From NCBI GenBank assembly GCA_910574455.1, contig CAJSYZ010000008.1, forward strand, positions 124,001 to 188,000: 64,000 bases of DNA, written 5' to 3'. Below are positions 45,054 to 53,963 of this stretch, one piece after another. Position 1 is the first letter of the stretch; the number at the start of each line of letters is the position of its first letter. The notes under the pieces are model-generated. The model did no database searches, had not been told where the DNA came from, and saw only the letters and a program-made list of their open reading frames with translations. The stretch is from Trichaptum fuscoviolaceum (Eukaryota > Basidiomycota > Agaricomycetes > Hymenochaetales > Trichaptaceae). Made by a program: the position numbers and the translations under genes.

Positions 45054-46043
45054 TCAATCAAGGGTTATTGGGTGCTCAGCGCAATCACCAAGCCCGACAT
45101 ACGGATTAGCTTCGACGTCCGAGTCCGTCAAAGATATCATACTGTCCTCATCCGACTCGACCTTCGTACCATCGTCAACGGAGACAGCAATGGATGATGT
45201 CTCTGCCTTCTTCGTCCCTAGAGCTCCCTCCACCTTGTCCATCTCTTCAGCTGACATAGCCGCTTCGTTGATCTCTGACATCGAGTCACCCTCCATATCT
45301 GAATCAGACTTGCCATCGTCGTCTGTATCGCTGGTGGATAGACTTTCGCTGCCTGACTCGTACACATCGAGTGCCGGATAGTAGTCGTCATTGCTTGTCG
45401 TGATGCTGATGTCGCTGACAATGAAGTCGGAGACACCATCATCAAAGCCATCGTCTGAGCTATCTTCATCATCAGAATGGGGCGGAGAAGACAATGGGGT
45501 CAAAGTCGGAGGCTGGCGGCAAGGAGGGAAAGGCAGTGGTGATGTCGCCGCTGCGCTAGGCAACGAATCCATCAAGTCATTGAGACTTCGCAGCATTTCG
45601 GCGCTGGACACCTCCCCGTCCACCTGTTTCGGATTGCCTGCGTAAATCAATACGAGCTTCGAAATAAGTTCGCGACGCTCTTGTTGGAGAAGCTGGAATT
45701 GAAAGGGTTTTGCCTCTGTCGCAGGCTTGGAATCACACTATACGTCGACGAAGTCAGATCTTTCGCTTCCGTCACATAGTCAATCAGAACTTACTACAAA
45801 GTATATGATACCCAAGTTGGCGAAGCGGATGGCGCCGACTGACACAATGAGGCTGTGTGAACCGTTGTCACAAGTACATTCGGCGACCTCACGTTCGAAC
45901 GAACGACGGAGTAGGTCAAGTATGGGCTCGACCGCGTCGAACGCAGCCATTGCGATCTCTATACTGCATCCTTCGCCCGTGAAGCTCACCTCAGGCAAAA
46001 GCTGTAGCCCGCGGCGCTGAAGTCGTATAGCACCCACACGCAT
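45054..46043 (-). CDS. Unrecognised protein, tandem paralog 2
   Basis: Two exons, 46043-45795 and 45737-45054, about 310 aa. I do not recognise the family. The first exon ends in a conserved block with CTCDNGSHSLIVSVG and LGIIYFV; the paralog at 46.3-47.0 kb has a CPCNGRHIVIMSSG version in the same place, and the single intron sits at the same codon position (before Cys). The second exon contains LLQQERRELISKLVLIY and a leucine-rich SSAEMLRSLNDLMDSL block matching NAEMLGCLNHLLASL of the paralog, then a Pro/Ser linker and a long Asp/Glu/Ser-rich C-terminus (Ser-Asp repeats), probably disordered. The start was chosen to align with the paralog; an upstream start at 46121 would add 26 hydrophobic residues. 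Likely nuclear or cytosolic; function unknown. Confidence 0.6.
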
Positions 46044-46346
46044 AGTCCAGAGATTCAGACGAGACGGCAGCAAAAAAAAAAGGATAGAGGGGAGGGTGAG
46101 CAAAGCGATCTGTCGTGCCATTTGTATTATGGCTTACCTCTATTCATTTGCCTTGTCCAGGGTCGGGCACTTGCTAGGTGACTAAAGAGTTGATTTGGGA
46201 ATTTCAGAAAATAATTGAGTAGAGATCCGTAGCAACGTACCCATCGCGAAAAATTTCCCGGGACATTAAGTATCAAGCTAGAGTAGAAATCCGAGTAAAT
46301 TCAATTAGAATTGAAGTGAAAAAATAGTAAGCTAGTCTACGAACAT

Positions 46347-47022
46347 CTACTGTGCCATATCATCATCGAATTCTGATTCGGCTTCATTATAGTCAAGTGA
46401 GGTCCAACTTTCATTGTCGCTCACGTCGCCGTCGTAAGCACTTGCCTCAGCTCCGACCCTTCCGGTATTCTCCGCCATAAGAATGTTAGGGGGATTCGGC
46501 GGCATCAACTCGGGCGCGTACCGTCGAGGTTCAGGAGGACCCCCCAACGACGCAAGCAAATGGTTGAGACACCCTAACATTTCTGCGTTCGGTAATTCCC
46601 CGGGTATCGCTGTGGGGTTCAATTGGTACAATCGAACAAGACCGGCCACAAGACGCTGGCGTCTGACCTGCGCAAGCTGGCGAGAAAAGAGTGTTTCGTT
46701 TGATGTCAATGGCGAGTCGACCATGCACTATATATCACGCGTTAATGTCGCATACAATATACTCCTATAATGTACTTACTATCATGTAAAGTAATCCCAT
46801 TTGACGGAAAGTGACTTCTCCGCTCGACATGATAACGATATGGCGTCCGTTGCACGGACAATGGGCCGATTGCGTGTAGAACGCCCTTCGAAATCGATAA
46901 AACGTGATCTCGTCCATGAGCGCGTCGAAACACGCGTATGCAATGTAATCATTCGCGCCGGGTAGGATCCGAATGGCAGGCATAACTTGCAAGACACTGC
47001 GTGTTACTGTAATGGATTCCAT
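46347..47022 (-). CDS. Unrecognised protein, tandem paralog 1
   Basis: Two exons, 47022-46780 and 46727-46347, 207 aa. Same domain layout as the neighbour 300 bp downstream: N-terminal block LQVMPAIRI, a FDALMDEITFYRFRRAF helix, the cysteine/histidine block CPCNGRHIVIMSSG, LLYMI, intron, then QVRRQRLVAGLVRLYQLNP, NAEMLGCLNHLLASL, a Pro-rich linker and a short acidic tail. The CxC..H block may bind metal, but four ligands cannot be assigned. The acidic tail is much shorter than in the paralog. Family and function not recognised. Confidence 0.6.
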
Positions 47023-47221
47023 GTTAATGGTGAGGTGAGGAAGTGTAGAGACTAAAGGCTTACGGAGAAAGGTCGCGCCCTATACACATTTATGAGTCCC
47101 GCGTCGTATCTCGCTTATGGTGGACCCTTGTTTACCAAGACAGTCACCTATTCAAATGTCAGTGAATGTATTGAACGGCCTCTAATTTTGTAACTTACGT
47201 TGTCCTAAACAGCCTCGGCGT

Positions 47222-47776
47222 TCAGACCTCCACCGCATTACACTGCACTGTTACGCAAAGTCGAAACCAGAGGGTCAAGGAGGGGATCAGACGTGTCCTC
47301 AGACTGCGTCCGGGTGGCCTCAGCCGCAGGAAGGGGATGGACGCTGTCCTCAGACTGCGTCCGGGTGGCCTCAGCCGCAGGAAGGGGATGGACGCTGTCC
47401 TCAGACTGCGTCCGGGTGGCCTCAGCCGCAGGAAGGGGATGGACACTGTCCTTAGACTGCGTCCGGGTGGCCTCAGCCGCAGGAAGGGGATGGACACTGT
47501 CCTTAGACTGCATCCGGGTGGCCTCAGCCGCAGGAAGGGTTTGCTGAATGGAATAGTTCGTCAATATGAATTGCAACAGATCACATAGTCAAGATCACTC
47601 TCCTTTCCAGTGCATATACTCTCATACATCTCTTTCTTGTACCTTATGTCGACTCGTGAACTCGCACATGAATCCATCCACTTTACGAGCATCTGCCTAT
47701 GTCTTACAACAACTCGGACATCACTGAGAGAGTTTGCATTTCTTCCTTTGCCGCAAATGTAACAGGCGGAATACAC
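47222..47776 (-). CDS. Hypothetical protein with 17-residue tandem repeats
   Basis: An open stretch beginning around 47776 (YICGKGRNANSLSDVRVVV..) can be joined by a candidate intron (GTGATC..ATTCAG, about 47547-47593) to a frame made of five 17-residue repeats (consensus SVHPLPAAEATRTQSED). No ATG is seen at the 5' end of the first stretch, so an upstream exon or a different start is needed. No known domain. The repeats come from a 51-bp minisatellite that is open in several frames, so coding use is uncertain. Confidence 0.3.
47293..47540. repeat. 51-bp minisatellite, about five copies
   Basis: Unit GACTGCGTCCGGGTGGCCTC.. repeats every 51 bp (copies begin near 47302, 47353, 47404, 47455, 47506) with few differences. 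51 is a multiple of three, so reading frames persist on both strands. Confidence 0.9.
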
Positions 47777-48265
47777 CTAGTTTGTGAAAGGTATGCATCA
47801 GTCTTTGAGTCGATCCACACAAAAGGTAGATTGACTTACTAATTTGTAAGTAGAGTTGGCGCTCTGTCATTAAGTTGATGAGTTCAATGTCTTCAGGTCA
47901 CAAATGAAATTCCAGATAACAAGAGTGCATTGAGCGTATCTACAACACATACAAGAAATTCTACTAAATATTACAATAATTTACATGCATGAAGTCCAAG
48001 GTACTATGTGATCCACAATGTTCGAATAGTAGAAATGAATGGAATGAAGGAAGGAAGAGGGCAAAGTGTAACGAGGGTGGGACTGAGACGTCACGGGTAA
48101 ACGAGTGACTACGGCGGCGCATATAGACCGAACCGCGTGTGCGGCTTGAGACGCCGAGGAATGCGAGTGGATCAAGGTCCTCGTCCTTGTTTGAAGTGTC
48201 GAAACGTGCATCCAAAACGAATAGGAACGGACGTCGAGCTGCGTCGATCGAAATCCGGCATGAAG
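47777..48265. other. Short intergenic stretch
   Basis: Downstream of the Spt5-like gene on its strand and upstream of the repeat ORF. No gene recognised. Confidence 0.4.
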
Positions 48266-49285
48266 TCAGTAGTTCGGGTAATAGTCGATGAACTTCAGGA
48301 GCATGGGATCAGGGTCGAGCTCGTTCTCGGGGAGTCTCGCGATAGATCTCTCCGCGTGCTGCTCCTCTGGTACCTCCTCGACCTTCGTCACTTCATTAAC
48401 CTTGACGAAGATTGTCGGTGCTCTCCCTACGAAAGGATCCCGCTTTGCCTTGAATCCAGTGATGACGCCCTTATTGCGGACGATCTCCGTGATCTTGACT
48501 AGCTGCTTCCTGTGCTCACCACGCACTACATACGCCATGCTTTTGATGCCCGGTCGATGGACGTCAATCTCAGTCGGACAGGCGTCGAAGTCCGCATCCT
48601 TCCTGCCGTTCTTGCAATTGAACTTCATAGGCGCACTAAACGCGACGTAGTCCGGTCCTTCCGCGGTTGACCTCATATGCGGCGCAAGCTCAGGAAGCGT
48701 CCAACATGCTTGACCCGCAACTGCACCGTTCTTGGGGGATACGACAGTCGCAAAGACCTTGTATTGCCGTAGAATGGGCAGCAAGGTGTGCGCCCAAAGC
48801 CATACCGCCGACGTATCTGGGTCTAATAGTCTTTTGTTAGTACTTCATTTCGTACGTCTTACATAGCAGGAACTCACCTGGGACTTCTTGTCTAGGTGGT
48901 GCAGGGACGACAACGTTCTCAAACGCCTCCTTCAAAGTGACCGGTGCTTCTGTCTCCGTATCGCGATTCGCCAGGAAGACACTGGCAACCTCAGTCGCTT
49001 GCAGACAGGCCGGACTGGGCTCGGAGGCGTCGAGGTACAGCATGGACTCCCTACACAAACGTCGTCAGCACAAATCATAGCGCATATATGAGACGCTCTA
49101 TTGGAACTCACAGATTCACGGCATCCCTTAACTGCACCTTATGCTTCACCTGACTCCCGTCGAATACCACAGTCGCCGACTTCGACCCAACGCCAATCGC
49201 ACGTCCAATGCGACCCTTTCCCGAGCCCTCCAGAACATACACGTCTTTGTCGACGAAGGATCTCACCAATTCGTCGTCATCCGCC
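48266..49285 (-). pseudogene. Spt5-like KOW protein, 3' part (split by element C)
   Basis: Continuation of the gene that begins at 63547. It starts at the CCGCC duplication in the middle of exon 4 (49285-49112), then exon 5 (49050-48878) and exon 6 (48822-48266, ending in a TAG or TAA-type stop after IDYYPNY). When element C and one CCGCC are removed, the frame runs on without a break (..WGLA then DDDELVRSFVDKDVYVL). The block DKDVYVLEGSGKGRIGRAIG is KOW-like, and a second KOW-like block lies in exon 6 (MAYVVRGEHRKQLVKITEI, then IRNKG-type GVITG). In Spt5 such modules contact RNA polymerase II. Element C would end transcription before this part. Confidence 0.82.
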
Positions 49286-49834
49286 TGTTACGTTCACGGC
49301 TTCGATGGACTTATCACGGAAATGATAAGTGACCAAAGCGTTGTTGGGTGAAGTAGCAAGTACAGTATAGAGGGTCCGCTTTGTGAGGGTCTCTATACCG
49401 GAAGTCGTGGGTGAACAGAGTCTTTGGTACGTGATTGTAAAAGACTATAGGAGGATTGACTTAAGTGTCATCCTGGGGCGCTATGTACACGGCCTTATAT
49501 ACTACAGAGAACAATAGAGTGGAGCAAGGAATGAAACTACGTCATCACGGGTCAGAAGTGGAGTGAGTCCGTCATAGTGGCTCTAATTAATGGAGGATGA
49601 TGTCGGATCGGAGCATAGGTGGAGTAGAGTGGAGTAGAATGATGTATCATCGGAGTGGAAGGTCCTGGGGCTCTCGGAGTGAAGGTGGAGCGAGTGGAGC
49701 CATCGGAGTGTGGAGTCAATGATGAAAGAATGATGCAATGTGTGTACGCACATGCAGGTAGAAAGGGTGAGAGAAAAAGATGAGGGGGAACATAAACAAT
49801 GTGTAAACAAGGGTAAGCAGCTTGATGCGTAACA
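49286..49834 (-). repeat. 3' LTR of element C (549 bp)
   Basis: No difference from the other LTR was seen over the compared parts, including the AGAGTGGAGTAGAATG simple-repeat area. Confidence 0.95.
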
Positions 49835-50000
49835 ATACCCTGTCACTAAGATTGAAATTCCGTAGTAGCATAAGAATGCGAATGCGAGAATTTCAAAGAA
49901 GGGTACAACGCTATAGGATCAAATTAAGATCAATAAGTAAAAGCGTAAGAGAGAGATAAATATCAGTCGCTATAGGGTCAAGTTAAGACCAATAAGGGGT

Positions 50001-50909
50001 TCAAGCGCTGGGTACATTGGTGACTGTCTGAGAGAAATCAAAGTTATTAAGGAAGAGTTGATACATTGAAAGGAAATAGGGGTCGGTCCAGTCGATGGGG
50101 GCGTATGATGGTGGCGAAGTGAAGTCTTCCGGTCGAGGAGTGTTGACAATGTATGGCGGTGAAGGCGGCTGTATCGTTATGTCGGGCGGAGCCATGAGGG
50201 GTAATTCAGGAATGGCGAGGTCCTGAAGTTCCTGGTTGATCGTCTCAAGTTCTTCCTCTGTAGGGAGATAAAGCTGTTGATGAGGGCTAGGCGGCGGCGG
50301 AGCGGTTTCGAAGTCATGGAGTCGATCTAGGTCAAAGATCGGGACATGTAGCTGCTCGTGATATGCGTCGGGCGCAGCCTGCGGAGTGAGCTCGAGAGGG
50401 GAGGGATCGGCCATGGGTTGTGGTTCCGGGTTGGTGGGGACGTTGACCTTTCCGTTAACGATCTCCGAAGAGAGGAGCGATTGAAATTCGAATTTGTTGA
50501 ACTGGTTCTCGAGTTGAGTAATAAGAACCTGATTCAAACGACGTACTAGTTCCTGATGTTCGAAGGTGTCAACCTTCTGTTGCGATCGTCGACTGCTCTC
50601 AAACAGATCCAGCATCGTCTCCAAAATGTCATACATTTGCTGAGTGGTGTAGACAATATGGGGAAGGGGGCTGACAGTGACATTCTGAGTGAGGTCGCGA
50701 AGTTTGCCATTATGCAGAAGCGTAGCTGCACATTGTCGTCGTGTCTGTAGTGTCTGTTGGAAGGTGATGCCGGGTAGAAGTTGCTCGAGATCGGGAGGAG
50801 GAAGGGTGCCGTCAATGAATCGCAGTCGCGTTGGTTTGACATTTCGAGGATGAGGGGTTCGAAAGACGCGGTTCGGAAGTCCTTGACGAGTGTTGCGGAT
50901 AGCTGGCAT
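50001..50909 (-). CDS. Element C accessory ORF d
   Basis: 302 codons from an ATG that follows the stop of ORF c by two bases (TAACAATG). Begins PAIRNTRQGLPNRVF; middle has helical, Gln/Leu-rich stretches (MYDILETMLDLFESSRRSQQ, LVRRLNQVLITQLENQFNKF) that could form a coiled coil; the C-terminal half is Pro-rich and acidic with PPPSPHQQLYLPTEEELE. No transmembrane helix or signal peptide, so not an envelope protein. No recognised domain. It is the last ORF before the 3' LTR. The open frame without breaks and the protein-like composition support real coding. Confidence 0.6.
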   Translation of the reverse strand: MPAIRNTRQGLPNRVFRTPHPRNVKPTRLRFIDGTLPPPDLEQLLPGITFQQTLQTRRQCAATLLHNGKLRDLTQNVTVSPLPHIVYTTQQMYDILETMLDLFESSRRSQQKVDTFEHQELVRRLNQVLITQLENQFNKFEFQSLLSSEIVNGKVNVPTNPEPQPMADPSPLELTPQAAPDAYHEQLHVPIFDLDRLHDFETAPPPPSPHQQLYLPTEEELETINQELQDLAIPELPLMAPPDITIQPPSPPYIVNTPRPEDFTSPPSYAPIDWTDPYFLSMYQLFLNNFDFSQTVTNVPSA

Positions 50910-50911
50910 TG

Positions 50912-51463
50912 TTAGTGAACGGGGCAATACCTGCAACAACTGCAGACACAGATGGGGTCTTCGTCGTAAGCTACGAAGTGTCGATGCGGTGTTCCTGCGT
51001 GTCGAACGCGTCGGCCTATCCAGGGGACGTAGGGGAGGTCGAGGAGGATGTGTAGGGCTTGTAGAATCGGGGTGGCGTACTCCGGAGTGAAGAATGTGCG
51101 GCGGAGGACGAGGGTGGTGAGTTGGGGATGGGGATTGAGAGTCTTGAGTCGGCGGATGTTGATATAGTCGGAGTGGGAGGGGTCAAAGATATAGTGCCGG
51201 ACGAGGTCGAAGGGACTGAGAGGGGGTAGAGTGGGAGAGGGCGGAGGGGAGGGGTAGTCATTTTCCGGGTGTGCGGGTGTCAGTTGCGGGTGCCATGCTC
51301 CGTTTTGCCAATCGTTTGCATGATTGCCCCAGCCTGTTACCCAGAGGGGATCAATATCCTCAGCTGGTAGTAGAGGTCCGGGGTCAGTGGCTGCGAGGTT
51401 TTCTTCAGCGTCAAAAGGGGGCGCTTCGAACGTCGGAATAGGGGTGTCGAAGTTGAATGGCAT
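50912..51463 (-). CDS. Element C accessory ORF c
   Basis: 183 codons if started at the internal ATG of MPFNFDTPIPTFEA; the frame is open further upstream (to 51685), fully overlapping ORF b. Contains LWVTGWGNHANDWQNGAW, FDLVRHYIFDPSHSDYINI and a cysteine-rich C-terminus CVCSCCRYC. It overlaps the end of ORF b by about 50 nt in the plus-one frame and is followed by ORF d after two bases. No known domain. Confidence 0.55.
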   Translation of the reverse strand: MPFNFDTPIPTFEAPPFDAEENLAATDPGPLLPAEDIDPLWVTGWGNHANDWQNGAWHPQLTPAHPENDYPSPPPSPTLPPLSPFDLVRHYIFDPSHSDYINIRRLKTLNPHPQLTTLVLRRTFFTPEYATPILQALHILLDLPYVPWIGRRVRHAGTPHRHFVAYDEDPICVCSCCRYCPVH

Positions 51464-52034
51464 GTCGAGTGGGGATGTTCTCTTTGTCTGAGTCCGGGTC
51501 GTCGGTAGTGTGACTGGTGAGTGATTCCGTGGAGGTAGTGGGACTATATGCGGGAGAGAAAGGTTCCAAGGGCGGAGGGGATGTGGAATCTCTGGAAGTA
51601 GAAGTTTCGGAGGTCTGAACAGATGCCGGTTGCCGGTGAATGAATCGGAATCCATTCGGAAGTTGTACTGATCCTTCAAGGTCATTTGTCTTGACCATTT
51701 GAATTAGTATGTAAAGTCCTATCGAAAGGTGTGCCTGGTGTAATGGAGTCGCATGGGTAAGAAGAGTATCGATGAAACCAATGAGGTGATTGAGCGGTGG
51801 AGTGTTGGGTTCTTCTTGTTGATGAATGAAATTGAATAGGTGGAAAATGAGTGTGGGTTGACGGTTGGTCGGAGTTTCTGCTGCTAGAGTGCGAAGGTCA
51901 TTAAGGATTTGTTCTTTGCTTATCTCCGTGGGTGGAGGGTCATCACGAAGGGGTTGTGGAGATGGCATCGGAGTAGGGCGGCGGCGGTTGATAGTGCGGT
52001 GTTGACGTGATAATGAACTGATTGTTCGGCCCAT
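51411..52034 (-). CDS. Element C accessory ORF b
   Basis: 207 codons from the ATG of MGRTISSLSRQHRT. Contains a helical region (SKEQILNDLRTLAAE .. IFHLFNFIHQQE .. LIGFIDTLLTHATPLHQ .. SIGLYILIQMVK) and a Ser/Thr/Pro-rich acidic C-terminus. It overlaps the end of ORF a by about 90 nt in the plus-one frame. The helical part resembles part of ORF a (FCAYILSLDIRPEIKDLAQKLL) in style, perhaps a repeated fold. No known domain. Confidence 0.55.
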   Translation of the reverse strand: MGRTISSLSRQHRTINRRRPTPMPSPQPLRDDPPPTEISKEQILNDLRTLAAETPTNRQPTLIFHLFNFIHQQEEPNTPPLNHLIGFIDTLLTHATPLHQAHLSIGLYILIQMVKTNDLEGSVQLPNGFRFIHRQPASVQTSETSTSRDSTSPPPLEPFSPAYSPTTSTESLTSHTTDDPDSDKENIPTRHAIQLRHPYSDVRSAPF

Positions 52035-52352
52035 ATCTGACTGTAATCTCCGGGGTGTCTCTTCGATTAGATGAGGTGAATACAAATCGTTGAGAAAAGG
52101 TCCGATAGGGTCCTAGACCTTGGTCAATGCGTCGGAAAGACTCGTAAAGTAATTTCTGTGCAAGATCCTTGATTTCCGGTCGGATATCAAGTGAGAGGAT
52201 GTATGCGCAGAAGTTAGCGAGGTCTGCTGGCTTGATCATCTTGCTAAGCGTTGGTGTCTGGTTGAGGCTGATATACTTCTTGAGAATTTGATGGATCGGA
52301 AGAATAACGGGTTGTTGTCTGATTCGGAGGTTTCTTTGAGTGGCGTCCTTAG

Positions 52353-53916
52353 TAGAGCATGACACGGGTGCACCTGCAGGTGTACCCGGATCCGCGAAGC
52401 GCAGGTACCTGCGCAAAAAAACTGATACCTGGATCCGACCCGGAACCGTGGGAAACGGATCCGGGTCTACCTGGACCTGTTACCTGCAGGTATTGCAGGT
52501 ACCTGATACGACCTGCAGGTAATTAACAGTAAGTAGTGCAGTAATAAGATAAAATAGAAATAATAACATACCATATATCCTGAAGGTGGTCAGCCTTGCA
52601 TGGACCACGACCAATCGAAAGTCGAAGGTGCTGCGGCCGCAATAGCGGGAGAAGAAACGGTGTGGGGGAAGGGATAGCGACACGGTGGCGGTAGCGACAC
52701 TTTGCCAAGCGTCCCGTGGGCAAGTTCGCCAGCGCAGCAGGCAAGTTGACCTGGGGGAGTGTAGCAGGAGTGGGTTGAGGCGTGGATGCGCCATCGTTCG
52801 ATGCCTTCTCGGAGAGTGAGATATGGAAACGGGACAGCTGGTGTACAGTCTTCCATGTCCAGCACGGAGTTTCGAAGAGTTTCGGCGCAAACACATGCTA
52901 AAAAAGATGAATATGAACATCTGACTTTACGCACACAGATAGGAGAACGGTCGAACGTACTTTCCACCTTGCTTTTGCTGGACTGTCTCTGCCCCGCTTG
53001 ATGCAACCGTTGCCAATCTCCGGCGACTGCGCCTGCTGCTGCTGTTGACTGTGCTGCCGCCGCGGATGCGGGTGCCTCGCCGTGGGCTGGCGGGCTATCA
53101 AGTGCCTCCTCACCAGGAAATACGGGCTTGAGCGAATTTGGATGGGCTTGGAGAGGGCGAGCAGGTTGGGTGACCGGTTGGAGGTGACCTGGACGACGGC
53201 GGAGGGCGCAGAGGGGTTGCGACGGTGGAAATTGGCTGACGAAGCGCACTGCTTGCGGAGCAGCATCATGAGTGTGGACGACGGCGGGCGTTGCGGTTAC
53301 TGGACGAGCAGCATGTCGAGAGCGACGAAAGGAGCCGACAAAGAGATCAGTGCGGAGAAGGGATGAGAAAAGCGAAAAAAAGAGACGCACCTGTGAACCC
53401 ATCTAACCTCTGAAGTACGAGATTCTAGCTCGATCTTCACCGCGAGACGGCCTCACCATTCACGCGATCCTATTCGTATTGCGGTCGACCGCGCGGGCGA
53501 AGGACTTGCAGGTGGTTTCTGGTCGCAGTACGGCGTGTCGGCTGCTTAGTTGACGAGCGCGCAGTTGGCGAGGAGGCGGTTATCGGGCGCGAGATCGCCA
53601 TCATAGAATGGCGCGTCGAGAGCCGAGTATAACTTCCATAGGGAGCTTTGAGTAGCTCAAAAGAGGTGTTTGTTGAGTAGATTGAGGTGAAAGCAATGGT
53701 ACATCGTTGCGTTTGTCGCACTCAAGGTGAGTGCACGTGATTGACCGGGTACCTGCAGGTACCCGGCCAGGTACCTGGGCAAAAAAAATCCAAACCTGGA
53801 CCTGCAGGTAACCGTGAGAACCAGGTACCTGCGCACAGGTGCACCTGGAACCGCAGGTTTTTGAGCGCAGGTACCTGCAGGTACCCACGGATGACCTGCA
53901 CCCGTGTCATGCTCTA
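52353..53916. mobile_element. 1.56-kb hAT-like element without transposase
   Basis: Perfect 20-bp terminal inverted repeats TAGAGCATGACACGGGTGCA and an 8-bp duplication GTCCTTAG on both sides (52345-52352 and 53917-53924). Both subterminal regions (52380-52520 and 53745-53890) are packed with AGGTACCTG and CCTGCAGG words, the same words as in the 357-bp MITE at 27 kb. No hAT transposase is encoded; a spliced open region of other origin lies inside. It is inserted in accessory ORF a of element C. Confidence 0.9.
52523..53269 (-). CDS. Possible captured gene inside the hAT-like element
   Basis: Two open segments join in phase across an intron with a clear donor and acceptor (GTACGT at 52960 to TTTTTTAG at 52898). 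The junction peptide is GRDSPAKARWK then HVFAPKLFETPCWTWKT. Poly-Gln (QQQQQ) and Pro-rich sequence precede it and a Pro/Thr-rich tail follows. No domain recognised. Gene fragments of host origin inside non-autonomous hAT-like elements are known in other eukaryotes; that is the explanation favoured here. The start is uncertain and a further exon may reach to 53402. Confidence 0.4.
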
Positions 53917-53963
53917 GTCCTTAGTTTGTTCCGGATGCGGAATGAAATCAAATGCAAGTTCGG

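Noticed and set aside
48137..48650. Plus-strand ORFs opposite the end of the Spt5-like gene
   Set aside because: The minus strand has the KOW-like sequence and consistent splice sites; the plus ORFs are shadows.
50001..52085. Accessory ORFs of element C as an envelope gene
   Set aside because: No signal peptide, transmembrane segment or cysteine-rich ectodomain is visible in any of the four ORFs.
52590..53402. 270-codon minus-strand ORF as the hAT transposase
   Set aside because: No hAT dimerisation motif or BED finger; the spliced alternative frame looks more protein-like.
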